From NCBI RefSeq assembly GCF_000689255.1, contig NZ_HG964446.1:2078951-2142950 (forward strand): 64,000 nt of DNA, written 5' to 3'. The stretch's first letter is position 1, and every line of letters starts with the position of its first letter. The notes below the pieces were generated by a model that was given only the letters and a program-made list of their open reading frames with translations, was not told where the DNA came from and did not search any database. This document shows positions 35,379 to 47,113 of this stretch, one piece after another. Source of the stretch: Mycobacterium triplex (GTDB lineage Bacteria; Actinomycetota; Actinomycetes; Mycobacteriales; Mycobacteriaceae). The translations under genes were made by a program, and so were the position numbers.

Positions 35379-36884
35379 CTACGCGGAGACGCGGCGCTCC
35401 AGGCGGAACGTTCGCATGAAGCCGCCCGGCTGCGTCGTCAGCGTCACCTCCACCGCGCCGCTGGGTGCGACGACATAGCGCTCCTCGACATCCGGCCCCT
35501 CGGTCCACCGTCCGACCGGCTGGCGCCCGAGGTCGTCACGGTCGTAGAGCGCCGGATCGAACGGGAACAGCACCGGATCGTAGGGAGTGACGTCCCCGTC
35601 GGGACGGCCGTTGACGAGGCGGCTGCATTCCACGAAGCGGAAATGCCCGATATTGTGCGCCGCGCGGTATGTCCGCCGGACGACGAGCGGGGTGTCGCCG
35701 TCGGCGGGCAGCGAGACGTCCTTGCCGACGATCGGATCGAAGACGACGCCGGCGCCGGCCTCGGCCTCGCGGAAGACGCCGAAGTGTCGCGAAAAGCGTT
35801 CGGACAACGCGAATCCGGCCTCTTTGTCGAGGAACACGGCCAGACCAATGGCCGTCGCGGCAAACGGGTGCGGTGAGCGCTTGACGCGCTTTTCGCCGAA
35901 GGTGCTGCGCAGCATCCGGGAGATGAGCGGAAAGCCGCCGGCCCCGCCCACCACGTAGATGCCGGCGACTTCGGACCATGCCACGTCGCTGCTGCCGTCC
36001 CGCAGGATGCGGTTGAGCAGGTCGATCGTGGGTGTGACCAGCGGCGTGCACGCCGAGTAGACGTCGTCGATACCGCACGAGAACGGTGGCCGACCGGCCG
36101 CCGTCATGTCCACCAGGAAGCGGCGCGTCTGCGGCCCGACGGCCTCCTTGCGAGCCGCGCACTCCTCGCGCAGCAGGTCGAGCGTGCCGGCATCCACGTC
36201 GCGCAGATTCGCGCCGGCGCAGACGAGCCGCACAATCGCCTCGTCGAAGTCGTCACCGCCCAGACGCTGGATGCCCTCGCTGATCACGACCTCGTTCGAG
36301 TGCCCGGTCATCTTGAGCAGTGACGCGTCGAAGGTGCCGCCGCCGAGGTCGTAGATGAGGACGTATTCACGTTTGGCGGTGATGGTGGATCGGTATCGAT
36401 GGGCGTATTCGAGGCTCGCGGCGGACGGCTCGTTCAGCAGCGCGACGACGTGAAAACCCGCCGCCACAAAGGCATCCAGCGTCAGCAGGCGCTGGGCGCT
36501 GGAGGCGTTGGCGGGCACGCTGATGGCCGCCTCGATGGTGTCGCGCGGGGTCAGGCTGCCGTTGGAGCGCTGCAGAAGATCGCTTTTCAGCTGCGCCAGA
36601 AACCCGGTGAGCAGTTCGGTCAACCGGTAGCTGCGGCCGGCCAGCGTCACCTCGGTTTGCGGTCCGGCGTCGTTGAGCAGTCGTTTGATCGATCGCAGCA
36701 CCGACCACCCGGGATCGTGGCGCACGGCGGCGGCGTCCACCCCGAAGCGCAGCTCCCCGGTGGCGTTGGCGGCGATGAGCGAGGGCCAGGCATCGACGCC
36801 GTCGAACGAGACGACCGGGTAGTTACCCCGGTCGACGAGCGCGACGACAGTGTGGGTGGTGCCGAAGTCGATACCGACTCTCAT
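35379..36884 (-). CDS. Hsp70/DnaK-like ATPase
   Basis: A 501-residue actin-fold ATPase. The phosphate-1 motif is VGIDFGTTHTVVAL at the start, VSVPANAS-like ISVPANASSAQR follows, phosphate-2 is YDLGGGTFDASLL, and the adenosine motif is IYVVGGAGGFPLISRML. After the ATPase domain, about 130 residues form a beta-rich C-terminal part unlike the standard peptide-binding domain. It is a specialised Hsp70 homologue, not the main DnaK. The ATG at 36884 (MRVGIDFG) is preferred to a GTG/ATG three codons upstream. Confidence 0.85.
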   Translation of the reverse strand: MRVGIDFGTTHTVVALVDRGNYPVVSFDGVDAWPSLIAANATGELRFGVDAAAVRHDPGWSVLRSIKRLLNDAGPQTEVTLAGRSYRLTELLTGFLAQLKSDLLQRSNGSLTPRDTIEAAISVPANASSAQRLLTLDAFVAAGFHVVALLNEPSAASLEYAHRYRSTITAKREYVLIYDLGGGTFDASLLKMTGHSNEVVISEGIQRLGGDDFDEAIVRLVCAGANLRDVDAGTLDLLREECAARKEAVGPQTRRFLVDMTAAGRPPFSCGIDDVYSACTPLVTPTIDLLNRILRDGSSDVAWSEVAGIYVVGGAGGFPLISRMLRSTFGEKRVKRSPHPFAATAIGLAVFLDKEAGFALSERFSRHFGVFREAEAGAGVVFDPIVGKDVSLPADGDTPLVVRRTYRAAHNIGHFRFVECSRLVNGRPDGDVTPYDPVLFPFDPALYDRDDLGRQPVGRWTEGPDVEERYVVAPSGAVEVTLTTQPGGFMRTFRLERRVSA

Positions 36885-36923
36885 TCCGCACAATCTTAGG
36901 GCGGTGCAGCGAAATTCGGGACT

Positions 36924-39185
<2,262 letters not shown>

Positions 39186-39229
39186 GGTCAAACACCCTAC
39201 GACGGCAGGGTGTTTTGCGCCTGGCCGAA

Positions 39230-40759
39230 TCAGTACAGGGCACGGACGTTGTCGATGGTGTCGGCTTCGGCCGGGCTCTTGTCGTCGCGGTAGCGCAGCA
39301 CCCGGGCAAACCGCAGCGCCAGCCCGCCCGGATAACGCGTCGAGCGCTGTACGCCGTCGAGCGCGATTTCGACGACCTGCTCGGGGCGTAACTGGACCAC
39401 GTATCCGTCCGTCGATCCGACGGCGAGCTCGCCGAACCGCGCCGTCTGCCAGTCCAGCATGGCGTCGGTCATGCCCTTGAAAGTCTTTCCCACCATGATG
39501 AATTCGCCGGTCGTCGCATCGCGTGCGCCCAGATGGATGTTGGACAGTTTGCCGCTTCGGCGTCCCGAACCCCATTCGACGGCGAGCACCACCAGGTCGA
39601 GGGTGTGCACCGGCTTGACCTTGAGCCAGCCCGCCCCGCGACGGCCGGCGAGGTACGGTGCGCCCGGCGCCTTTGCCATCACGCCTTCGTGGCCGGCGGC
39701 CAGCGTCGCCTGCAGAAAGGCCGCGGCGGCGTCGGGATCGGAGGTGGCCAGCCGGTCGACCCGCTGGGAAGCCGGCACCAGCGCGTCCAGAGCGGCCAGC
39801 CGCTCGGTGGTCGGCGCGTCGAGCAGATCGACGCCGTCGCAGTGCAGCAGGTCGAAGAAGAACACCGAAAGCGGTTGCGCCGCTTGGGCTGCGTCCACAT
39901 CGACCGACCGGCCGAAGCGGGAGGCGGTGACCTGAAAGCGGTGCGGCCGATTGTCGGGCCGCAGCGCGATCGCCTCGCCATCGGCGATCAGGTCGCGCAC
40001 CGGCAGCGCCAGCGTCGCCGCCACCACCTCGGGCAGCCGGGCGGTGACGTCGTCCAGGCTTCGGGTGTAGACCGTGACCGCATCCCCGGCGCGGTGGATC
40101 TGCACCCGCGCGCCGTCCAGCTTTGCCTCGAAAATCGCTGTGCCGCCGTGCTTTTCGAGCGCGTCTGCGACGCTGGTCGCGGTCTGCGCCAGCATCGGGC
40201 CGACCGGTTGGCCCACCCGCAGCGTGAATGCCTGCAGCGCGACCGCGCCACCGGACAGGGCGGCGGCCGCCGCCGACGGCAGATCCCCGCCCAGCATCGC
40301 TGCGCGCTGGACCGCGGCGGTCGGAATGCCGGCGGCCTTGGCCACCGCGTCGGCCATGATCCCGGCCAGTGCGCCCTGGCGCAGCTCGCCGGAGAGAAGC
40401 CGCACCAGGAACGTCTGTTCGGATTCGGTCGCGGCAGCGAACAGCGTCGCGAGCAGGTCGGCGCGTCGCGCCTGCGATCCCTTCCCCGCGACGGCGCCGA
40501 TCTCGGTGAAGGCGGCATGCACGCCGGCGACGGTGAGCTGCGGCTCGGCGGCGGCTGACGGCCGCGATCGCAACGACGCCCAGCCCACGCCGATCTGACG
40601 CTGAGGCAGCTCACCGGAGAGCCACGACACCGTGATCGCGACCACCTCCGGGTCGGGTGCGGCGCGGGTCAGCAGGTCGGCGATGCGCGCGACCTTGGTC
40701 AGGCGGGACGACGTGGCGCCGACGTCGATCGACGTGGCCACCACCTCGAGAAGAAGCAC
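39230..40759 (-). CDS. ligB: ATP-dependent DNA ligase LigB
   Basis: A 509-residue ATP-dependent ligase. The adenylated Lys is K213 in [13 protein letters not shown], with DGEAIAL (motif III), [18 protein letters not shown] (motif IV) and GWLKVKP (motif V). The sequence matches mycobacterial LigB nearly end to end. It seals nicks in duplex DNA and is accessory to the NAD-dependent LigA. Start is the GTG at 40759, which gives the family length; a TTG ten codons upstream is possible. Confidence 0.95.
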   Translation of the reverse strand: MLLLEVVATSIDVGATSSRLTKVARIADLLTRAAPDPEVVAITVSWLSGELPQRQIGVGWASLRSRPSAAAEPQLTVAGVHAAFTEIGAVAGKGSQARRADLLATLFAAATESEQTFLVRLLSGELRQGALAGIMADAVAKAAGIPTAAVQRAAMLGGDLPSAAAAALSGGAVALQAFTLRVGQPVGPMLAQTATSVADALEKHGGTAIFEAKLDGARVQIHRAGDAVTVYTRSLDDVTARLPEVVAATLALPVRDLIADGEAIALRPDNRPHRFQVTASRFGRSVDVDAAQAAQPLSVFFFDLLHCDGVDLLDAPTTERLAALDALVPASQRVDRLATSDPDAAAAFLQATLAAGHEGVMAKAPGAPYLAGRRGAGWLKVKPVHTLDLVVLAVEWGSGRRSGKLSNIHLGARDATTGEFIMVGKTFKGMTDAMLDWQTARFGELAVGSTDGYVVQLRPEQVVEIALDGVQRSTRYPGGLALRFARVLRYRDDKSPAEADTIDNVRALY

Positions 40760-40820
40760 GTTTGCCAGCTTGGCATGGCTCGGTGACAACCCTGCCGGGC
40801 GGACACGCTAGCGTTCCTGC

Positions 40821-40830
40821 GTAACGTTAC
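40821..40830. promoter_or_regulatory. Palindrome in the ligB/SDR divergent promoter
   Basis: GTAACGTTAC is a perfect 10-bp palindrome midway between the divergent ligB and SDR starts. It may be part of a repressor site. It is short enough to occur by chance, so this is tentative. Confidence 0.3.
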
Positions 40831-40871
40831 AGATTGCACATGATCTGACAACCCAAAAAGGAGACGTCCGG

Positions 40872-41639
40872 ATGGAGATCAATGGGAAGAAGGCCGTCGT
40901 CATCGGCGGCGCGTCGGGGATGGGTCGTGCCACGGCCGAACTGTTCGCCGAGCGCGGTGCCGATGTCGCTATCTTCGACCGCGAGGGGTCGGACGGAAAA
41001 GCGGTCGCCGAGGGCTTGAAAAATGGGGGCGGCGCGTTCTACCCGGTCGACGTCACCGACTACGCCGGCACCGAGGAGACGCTGCAGACCGCGGTCGACA
41101 AGCTGGGCGGCCTGCACGTCGTCGTCACCACGGCCGGCGGCGGCATCGCCAAGCGCACATTGACCAAGTCGGGCCCCCACGACCTCGAATCCTTCCAATC
41201 GGTTATCGATCTCAACCTCATCGCCACCTTCAACATCAGCCGGCTGGCCGCCGCGCACATGGCCAAGAACGAGCCCGAGGACGAAGAGCGCGGCGTCATC
41301 ATCAACACCGCTTCGATCGCGGCCTTCGAGGGCCAGATCGGGCAGGTCGCCTACACCGCCGCCAAGGCGGCGATCGCGGGCATGTGCCTGACCATGGCCC
41401 GCGACCTGGGATCGATGGGGATCCGGGCGCTGGCAATCGCCCCGAGCCTGTTCCTCACCGGCCTGACGTCGATGGTTCCCGACGAGATGGCGGCGACGCT
41501 GACCCGCGACGCGGCCTTCCCCAAGCGGATGGGCCGCCCCGAGGAGTACGCCAAGCTGGCGTTGGCCATCGTCGACAACCCGATGCTCAACGGCCAGTGC
41601 CTGCGCCTGGACGCGGGCCAGCGCTTCGCGCCCAAGTAG
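40872..41639 (+). CDS. SDR, 3-hydroxyacyl-CoA dehydrogenase type
   Basis: A 255-residue SDR with VIGGASGMGRATAELFAERGA at the N-terminus, catalytic Y/K in YTAAKAAIAGM and IAPSLFLTGL in the position where HSD17B10-type 3-hydroxyacyl-CoA dehydrogenases have IAPGLF.T. TTAGGG replaces the usual NNAG. It likely oxidises 3-hydroxyacyl-CoA. AAAAAGGAGACG is a strong ribosome-binding site before the ATG. It lies just upstream of fadE22, so a joint beta-oxidation role is likely. Confidence 0.85.
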   Translation: MEINGKKAVVIGGASGMGRATAELFAERGADVAIFDREGSDGKAVAEGLKNGGGAFYPVDVTDYAGTEETLQTAVDKLGGLHVVVTTAGGGIAKRTLTKSGPHDLESFQSVIDLNLIATFNISRLAAAHMAKNEPEDEERGVIINTASIAAFEGQIGQVAYTAAKAAIAGMCLTMARDLGSMGIRALAIAPSLFLTGLTSMVPDEMAATLTRDAAFPKRMGRPEEYAKLALAIVDNPMLNGQCLRLDAGQRFAPK

Positions 41640-41694
41640 CGACCGCCGGTAGGGGCCCGCTAGAGGTCCGAGCGCAATAAGTACACTCTTTAGG

Positions 41695-41730
41695 CAGCCG
41701 CCCCGCTCCCCCTCGGAGCGGGGCCGGCTG
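41695..41730 (+). promoter_or_regulatory. Stable hairpin in the fadE22 leader
   Basis: CAGCCG + CCCCGCTCC, a short loop, then GGAGCGGGG + CGGCTG form a stem of about 15 bp with one bulge, 40 bases before the fadE22 ATG. A TACACT -10-like element at 41682-41687 would start transcription right at its 5' foot. It could be a terminator for the SDR gene, or a 5'-end RNA stabiliser; there is no T-run. Confidence 0.45.
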
Positions 41731-41769
41731 ACCACCCGGCGGAGCGGGTACTGGCGCGAGGAGGTCCCC

Positions 41770-43947
41770 ATGGGTATCGCACTTACCGACGACCATCGCG
41801 AGCTCGCCGAGGTCGCGCGCGCGTTCCTGACTTCGCAGAAGGCGCGCCCGGCGGCGCGGGCACTGCTGGACAGCCCCGGCGAGGGCCGGCCCACCTTTTG
41901 GCCCGACATCGCCGAACTCGGCTGGCTCGGCCTGCACATCGACGAGGAACACGGCGGGTCCGGCTACGGATTGCCCGAGCTGGTCGTGGTGATCGAAGAA
42001 CTCGGCCGCGCGGTCGCCCCCGGTCCCTTCGTCCCGACGGTGATCGCGTCGGCGGTGATCGCCAAAGACGGTTCAGCCGAACAACAGTCACGGTTGCTGC
42101 CCGGCCTGATCGATGGATCGGTCACCGCGGGCATCGGGCTGGACAGCCGGGTGCGGGTCAAAGACGGCGTCGCCGAGGGCGAGGCCGGAGTCGTGCTGGG
42201 CGCCGGGCTGGCCGAGCTGCTGCTGATCGCCGCGGGAGACGACCTCCTGCTGCTGGACCGCGGTCGCGCCGGTGTCTCGGTCGAGGTCCCCGACAACCTC
42301 GACCCGACGCGACGGTCCGGGCGGGTCCGCCTGACCGACGTCAACGTCGGATCCGGCGACATCATCGCGGGGGCGCGGGAATCGGCACTGGCCCGGGCGC
42401 GCACCCTGCTGGCCGCCGAGGCGGTCGGCGGAGCATCCGACTGCGTCGACACCGCCGTCGACTACGCCAAGGTGCGCCAGCAATTCGGCCGCACCATCGC
42501 CACCTTCCAGGCCGTCAAGCACCATTGCGCGAACATGCTCGTGGCCGTGGAGTCGGCGACGGCCGCGGTCTGGGATGCCGCGCGTGCGGCCGCCGAAGAC
42601 TCGTCAGAAGACGAAGCGCAGTTCCGCTTGATCGCGGCAGTCGCTGCGGCACTGGCATTTCCGGCCTACGCGCGCAACGCCGAACTCAACATTCAGGTGC
42701 ACGGCGGTATCGGCTTCACCTGGGAGCATGACGCGCACCTGCATCTGCGCCGAGCGCTGGTGACCTCGGCGCTGTTCGGTGGCGACGCCCCGGCCCGCGA
42801 CGTATTCGATCGCACCGCGGCGGGTGCGGTCCGGGAGAACAGCCTGGATCTGCCTCCCGAGGCCGAGGAGCTGCGCACCCGAATCCGCGCCGACGCCGCC
42901 GAGCTGGCCGCCCTGGACAAGCAGGCACAACGCGACAAGCTGATCGCGACCGGTTACGTGATGCCGCACTGGCCCAAGCCGTGGGGTCTGGCCGCCGACG
43001 CGGTGGAGCAGTTGGTCATCGAGGAAGAGTTCCGCGCGGCCGGCATCAAGCGCCCGGACTACGGCATCACCGGATGGGTGATCCTGACCCTGATCCAGCA
43101 CGGAACTGATTGGCAGATCGAAAGATTCGTCGAGAAGGCGTTACGCAAGGACGAGATCTGGTGCCAGTTGTTCTCCGAACCCGAGGCGGGGTCGGATGCG
43201 GCGTCGATCAAGACCAAGGCCACCCGGGTCGAGGGCGGCTGGAAGATCAACGGCCAAAAGGTGTGGACCAGCGGGGCCCACTACTGCGCCCGGGGCCTGG
43301 CCACCGTGCGCACCGACCCCGATGCGCCCAAGCACGCCGGCATCACCACGGTGATCGTCGACATGAAGGCACCCGAGGTCGAGGTGCGCCCGCTGCGGCA
43401 GATCACCGGCGGCTCCGACTTCAACGAGGTGTTCTTCAACGACCTGTTCGTTCCCGACGAAGACGTGGTCGGGACGCCCAACTCGGGGTGGACGGTCGCG
43501 CGGGCGACGCTGGGCAACGAGCGCGTCAGCATCGGCGGCAGCGGTTCCTTCTACGAGGGTCTGGCGACCGCGCTGGTGGAGCTGGCCAAGCAGCACGCAG
43601 ATCGGTTGGCGGGCGCGGATATCCGGGTGGGGACCTACCTTGCCAACGAATCCGCGTTGCGGCTGCTCAACCTGCGCCGGGTGGCCCGCAGCGTCGAAGG
43701 CGCGGGGCCGGGCCCGGAAGGCAACGTGACCAAGCTGAAGCTGGCCGAGCACATGGTGGAGGGCGCAGCGATCATGGCGGCCCTCACCGGGCCGGAGGTC
43801 GCGCTGGTCGACGGAGCCGGAGCGGCGGCGGGCCGGCTGATCATGGGCGCGCGCGGCATGGCGATTGCCGGCGGTACCTCGGAAGTCACCCGGAACCAGA
43901 TCGCCGAGCGGATCCTCGGCATGCCGCGTGACCCGCTGATCAACTAG
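41770..43947 (+). CDS. fadE22: Double-domain acyl-CoA dehydrogenase FadE22
   Basis: A 725-residue natural fusion of two acyl-CoA dehydrogenase units. The first (1-~350) is degenerate-looking but keeps VHGGIGFTWEHDAHLHLRRA. The second (~360-725) has LFSEPEAGSDAASIKTKA, WKINGQKVWTSGAHYCARG and a C-terminal GGTSEVTRNQIAERILGMPR. In steroid catabolism such heteromeric or fused FadEs act as alpha2-beta2 equivalents. GAGGAGG precedes the ATG. Family and order match M. tuberculosis fadE22. Confidence 0.93.
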   Translation: MGIALTDDHRELAEVARAFLTSQKARPAARALLDSPGEGRPTFWPDIAELGWLGLHIDEEHGGSGYGLPELVVVIEELGRAVAPGPFVPTVIASAVIAKDGSAEQQSRLLPGLIDGSVTAGIGLDSRVRVKDGVAEGEAGVVLGAGLAELLLIAAGDDLLLLDRGRAGVSVEVPDNLDPTRRSGRVRLTDVNVGSGDIIAGARESALARARTLLAAEAVGGASDCVDTAVDYAKVRQQFGRTIATFQAVKHHCANMLVAVESATAAVWDAARAAAEDSSEDEAQFRLIAAVAAALAFPAYARNAELNIQVHGGIGFTWEHDAHLHLRRALVTSALFGGDAPARDVFDRTAAGAVRENSLDLPPEAEELRTRIRADAAELAALDKQAQRDKLIATGYVMPHWPKPWGLAADAVEQLVIEEEFRAAGIKRPDYGITGWVILTLIQHGTDWQIERFVEKALRKDEIWCQLFSEPEAGSDAASIKTKATRVEGGWKINGQKVWTSGAHYCARGLATVRTDPDAPKHAGITTVIVDMKAPEVEVRPLRQITGGSDFNEVFFNDLFVPDEDVVGTPNSGWTVARATLGNERVSIGGSGSFYEGLATALVELAKQHADRLAGADIRVGTYLANESALRLLNLRRVARSVEGAGPGPEGNVTKLKLAEHMVEGAAIMAALTGPEVALVDGAGAAAGRLIMGARGMAIAGGTSEVTRNQIAERILGMPRDPLIN

Positions 43948-44287
43948 CCGGTGCGAACTGTGGCGCCCCGCCGGCGCCCCTCTCGGGCCGAATGCTGACC
44001 GGCATCCCGCACGTCACCGAATCTGGTTCGCAGTCAACGATATTGGCGGCAATCCGCAGCCCGGGTTGTTCGGCGAGTTCGACGATGGCGATCACGTAGG
44101 GGACCGGGATCTCCGGGTTGTACGGATGGTGGTTGACCGTGAAGGTGAACACCGTGCCCTGCCCGGAGATCGGGCGGGCGACCAACGTCGCGCCACACTC
44201 CCGGCATTGGCCGGTCGCGGGATGCACCCAACGCGAGCAATCGGCGCAATGCTCGATCAGCAGCTGTGACGTCGACCCGGCTGACAC
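43940..44287 (-). CDS. DUF35 OB-fold acyl-CoA-associated protein
   Basis: A 115-residue protein with a rubredoxin-like zinc ribbon (CADC at 13-16 then CREC) followed by an OB-fold (GTVFTFTVNHHPYNPEIPVPYVIAIVELAEQPGLRIAANIV). DUF35 proteins pair with thiolase-like enzymes; in steroid side-chain removal a DUF35 domain is needed by the aldolase Ltp2. The thiolase-like partner lies divergently 68 bases away. The GTG at 44287 and a TTG two codons earlier are both possible starts. It overlaps the fadE22 stop by eight bases. Confidence 0.85.
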   Translation of the reverse strand: MSAGSTSQLLIEHCADCSRWVHPATGQCRECGATLVARPISGQGTVFTFTVNHHPYNPEIPVPYVIAIVELAEQPGLRIAANIVDCEPDSVTCGMPVSIRPERGAGGAPQFAPAS

Positions 44288-44354
44288 GGCCAATACAGTA
44301 CACTCAATTGGTTCGGTGTGCGTACGACGGGTTGTTCTCTGACGGGCGGTGCGG

Positions 44355-45548
44355 ATGACGTATTTCGAAAAAGACGCGATCGTATCCGGTATCGGCATTT
44401 CCCGGATCGGCCGCCGTACCGGCATCCCGGGGCGCGACCTGACCATGGAAGCGGTGCGCGCCGCGATCGCCGACGCCGGCTTGGCGCCCGCCGACATCGA
44501 CGGCATCGCGACGCTGGGTGATACCCCGGCCGAAGAGGTCAATGCCGAACTGCGGATCGAGGCGGCGGACTGCGGCAGTGGGTTTGGTACCGGCGGACTG
44601 CTGAGCCCGGTGATGTCGGCCTGCCGCGCGGTGTCCGAGCGCCGAGCCCGGCATGTGGTGGTGTACCGGACCATCCAGATGCTGGGCGGCACAGTGCCGG
44701 TCAAGCAGGAGGAAAACGCGCCCGCTCCGCCGCTGGCGCGGATGTTCGAAACACCGGAGGGCGCCGAGAAACCCGCCGTAGGCGCGATGGACGATGTCAA
44801 CGATCTTGTTGCGGCCCAGGCATATTCGGCGGCGAACTGGCTGGCGCTGAACTGTCGTCGTCACATGGAGCTGTACGGAACCACCAAGGAACAGCTGGGT
44901 TGGCTGGCGCTGAACGGCAGGCGCAACGCCGCGCTGAATCCGCTTGCGGTGTACCGCGAGCCGATGACGATGGCCGACTACCTGGGGGCACGGCTGGTGT
45001 CCACGCCGTTCGGGCTGCTGGACTGCGACGTGCCGATCGACGGGTCGATCGCGGTCGTCGTGTCCAACGCCGAGTACGGCCCTGATTGCCCGCACCGGCC
45101 GGTGCGCGTGGAGGCGATCGGCGGGTCCGACGGCGCCGGTGGCTGGTTCCACCGCGACGACTATCCGAAGATGGCGATGTCGGACGCCGCCGCGCAGATG
45201 TGGTCACGCACCGAGTTGAAGCCCACCGACCTCGCCGTCGCCGAGCTGTACGACGGCTTCACCTACCTCACCATGGCGTGGCTGGAGGCCCTGGGGATTT
45301 GCGGCGACGGCGAGGCCGGCCCGTTCGTCGAGGGCGGCACGCGGATCGCCCGCGACGGGCAACTTCCGCTGAACACCTACGGCGGCCAGCTGTCGGCCGG
45401 GCGCATGCACGGCTACTGGGCCCTGCACGAAGGGTGTCTGCAGTTGCGCGGCGAAGCGGGGGAGCGGCAGGTGTCGCGGCGTCCCGAGGTCGGCGTGGTT
45501 TCCGTGGGCGGGGGTCCGGTCGCGGGTTGCATGCTGCTCACCTGCTGA
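44355..45548 (+). CDS. Thiolase-like (lipid-transfer/aldolase) protein
   Basis: A 397-residue thiolase-superfamily protein of the SCP2/Ltp type. It has IVSGIGISRIGRRTG at the start, ADIDGIATLGDTP, the middle SAANWLALNCRRHMELYGTT and a C-terminal NTYGGQLSAGRMHGYWALHEGCLQLRGEAG. There is no typical thiolase nucleophile Cys motif, and a Tyr/His-based aldolase chemistry as in Ltp2 is possible. It is divergent from the DUF35 protein, its expected partner. A GTG two codons upstream is an alternative start. Confidence 0.83.
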   Translation: MTYFEKDAIVSGIGISRIGRRTGIPGRDLTMEAVRAAIADAGLAPADIDGIATLGDTPAEEVNAELRIEAADCGSGFGTGGLLSPVMSACRAVSERRARHVVVYRTIQMLGGTVPVKQEENAPAPPLARMFETPEGAEKPAVGAMDDVNDLVAAQAYSAANWLALNCRRHMELYGTTKEQLGWLALNGRRNAALNPLAVYREPMTMADYLGARLVSTPFGLLDCDVPIDGSIAVVVSNAEYGPDCPHRPVRVEAIGGSDGAGGWFHRDDYPKMAMSDAAAQMWSRTELKPTDLAVAELYDGFTYLTMAWLEALGICGDGEAGPFVEGGTRIARDGQLPLNTYGGQLSAGRMHGYWALHEGCLQLRGEAGERQVSRRPEVGVVSVGGGPVAGCMLLTC

Positions 45549-45569
45549 GAATGCCCGTGGGAGTGCAGT

Positions 45570-47042
45570 ATTGAGCTTCAGGTAGGACCCGCACCGCCCG
45601 TCGGCGGAGCCAAGAAGCTGGGCTCGACGATTGCCCGCGATATCGAGGCGGACATCGTTCGCCGCGGCTGGCCGGTCGGGGAATCATTGGGTTCCGAACA
45701 TGCGCTGCAACAGCGCTACGGCGTCAGCCGGTCGGTGTTGCGGGAGGCCGTTCGCCTCGTCGAGCACCATCAGGTGGCCCGGATGCGGCGCGGACCGGGC
45801 GGCGGCCTGCTGATCAGTGAACCCGACGCGGGGCCCGCGACGCGCGCCGTGGTCATCTATCTCGAATACCTCGGCGTGACGCTGGCTGAGCTGCTCAACG
45901 CGCGGCTGGTCCTCGAGCCGTTGGCGGCCTCGCTTGCGGCCGAGCGGATCGACGAAGCCGGCATCGAACGGCTGCGGGCGGTGCTGCGCGCGGAACAACA
46001 GTGGCGGCCGGGTCTGCCGGCGCCGCGCGACGGATTCCACATCGCGCTGGCGGAGCAGTCGAAAAACCCGGTCCTCCAACTGTTTATCGACGTGTTGATG
46101 AGGCTCACCACCCGCTACGCGCTGCGGTCGCGGACCGACTCGGCAGCCGACGCCATCGAGGCGCTCGACTACATGCACAACGACCACTTCGACATCGTTG
46201 CCGCGGTGACAGCCGGCGATTCAGCGCGCGCCAAGACGCTGTCCGAGCGCCACGTCGAAGCGGTGAATGCCTGGCTGCAAGAGCATCACCCGCGCGAAGG
46301 ACGCACCGCGCAAACCGGCCGCCGGCGTGAGCCGGCCGACGGGGAAGTCCCGCGCGCCAAGCTGGCGGAGGTGGTGGCGGCCGCCATCGGCGACGAGATC
46401 GGCTCCGGCGGCTGGGAGGTCGGATCGGTGTTCGGCACCGAGACGGCCTTGCTGGAGCGCTACCGGGTGAGCCGCGCCGTGTTACGCGAAGCGGTGCGAC
46501 TGCTCGAATACCACTCGGTCGCGCAGATGCGCCGCGGACCCGGCGGCGGGCTGGTCGTGACCAAACCCCATGCGCAAGCCAGCATCGACACGATCGCGCT
46601 GTATCTGCAATTCCGACAGCCGAGCCGCGAAGACCTGCGCTGCGTCCGGGACGCGATCGAGATCGACAACGTCGCCAAGGTCGTCAGACGGCGCGCCGAA
46701 CCCGAGGTGGCTGCCTTCCTGCGCGCCCACCGGTCCGCGCTGGACGGCACCCCGGGCGCCGCCGATGACGCGCGCCACGCAACGTCGGAGGAATCGCGGT
46801 TCCACATCGGGCTCGCGCAACTGGCCGGCAACGCGTTGCTGGACCTGTTTTTGAGGATCATCGTCGAGTTGTTCCGCCGGCACTGGTCTAGCACCGGACA
46901 GGAGCCGCCGTCCCGCGACGACGTCGTAGCCGTCGAACACGCGCACTTGCGGATTCTCGACGCGATCGCGGCCGGCGATGACAGCTTGGCGCGCTACCGC
47001 ATTCGTCGTCATCTCGATGCCGCCGCCTCCTGGTGGCTGTGA
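45570..47042 (+). CDS. Tandem-duplicated GntR/FadR-family regulator (ATT start proposed)
   Basis: About 490 residues holding two complete GntR/FadR units. Each has a winged helix-turn-helix (LGSEHALQQRYGVSRSVLREAVRLVE; FGTETALLERYRVSRAVLREAVRLLE), a wing (VARMRRGPGGGLLIS; VAQMRRGPGGGLVVT) and an FCD effector domain. No ATG, GTG or TTG precedes the first helix in frame. An ATT at 45570 with GGGAG six bases upstream gives a full N-terminus. The first usual start is a TTG at 45687, inside the first HTH region. It likely represses the nearby fadE22/thiolase genes. Confidence 0.8.
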   Translation: MELQVGPAPPVGGAKKLGSTIARDIEADIVRRGWPVGESLGSEHALQQRYGVSRSVLREAVRLVEHHQVARMRRGPGGGLLISEPDAGPATRAVVIYLEYLGVTLAELLNARLVLEPLAASLAAERIDEAGIERLRAVLRAEQQWRPGLPAPRDGFHIALAEQSKNPVLQLFIDVLMRLTTRYALRSRTDSAADAIEALDYMHNDHFDIVAAVTAGDSARAKTLSERHVEAVNAWLQEHHPREGRTAQTGRRREPADGEVPRAKLAEVVAAAIGDEIGSGGWEVGSVFGTETALLERYRVSRAVLREAVRLLEYHSVAQMRRGPGGGLVVTKPHAQASIDTIALYLQFRQPSREDLRCVRDAIEIDNVAKVVRRRAEPEVAAFLRAHRSALDGTPGAADDARHATSEESRFHIGLAQLAGNALLDLFLRIIVELFRRHWSSTGQEPPSRDDVVAVEHAHLRILDAIAAGDDSLARYRIRRHLDAAASWWL

Positions 47043-47113
47043 CGAACATCCACGTTCCGAAACGGGTTTGTGACCACTTTCCTGCATAGGGAACGCGCGG
47101 GAGGGGTACTGGC

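Noticed and set aside
47060..47095. GGTTT near the start of the MEDS/HATPase gene as a SigF promoter
   Set aside because: The only GGG-containing -10 is 19 bases away and reads GGGAAC; it does not fit.
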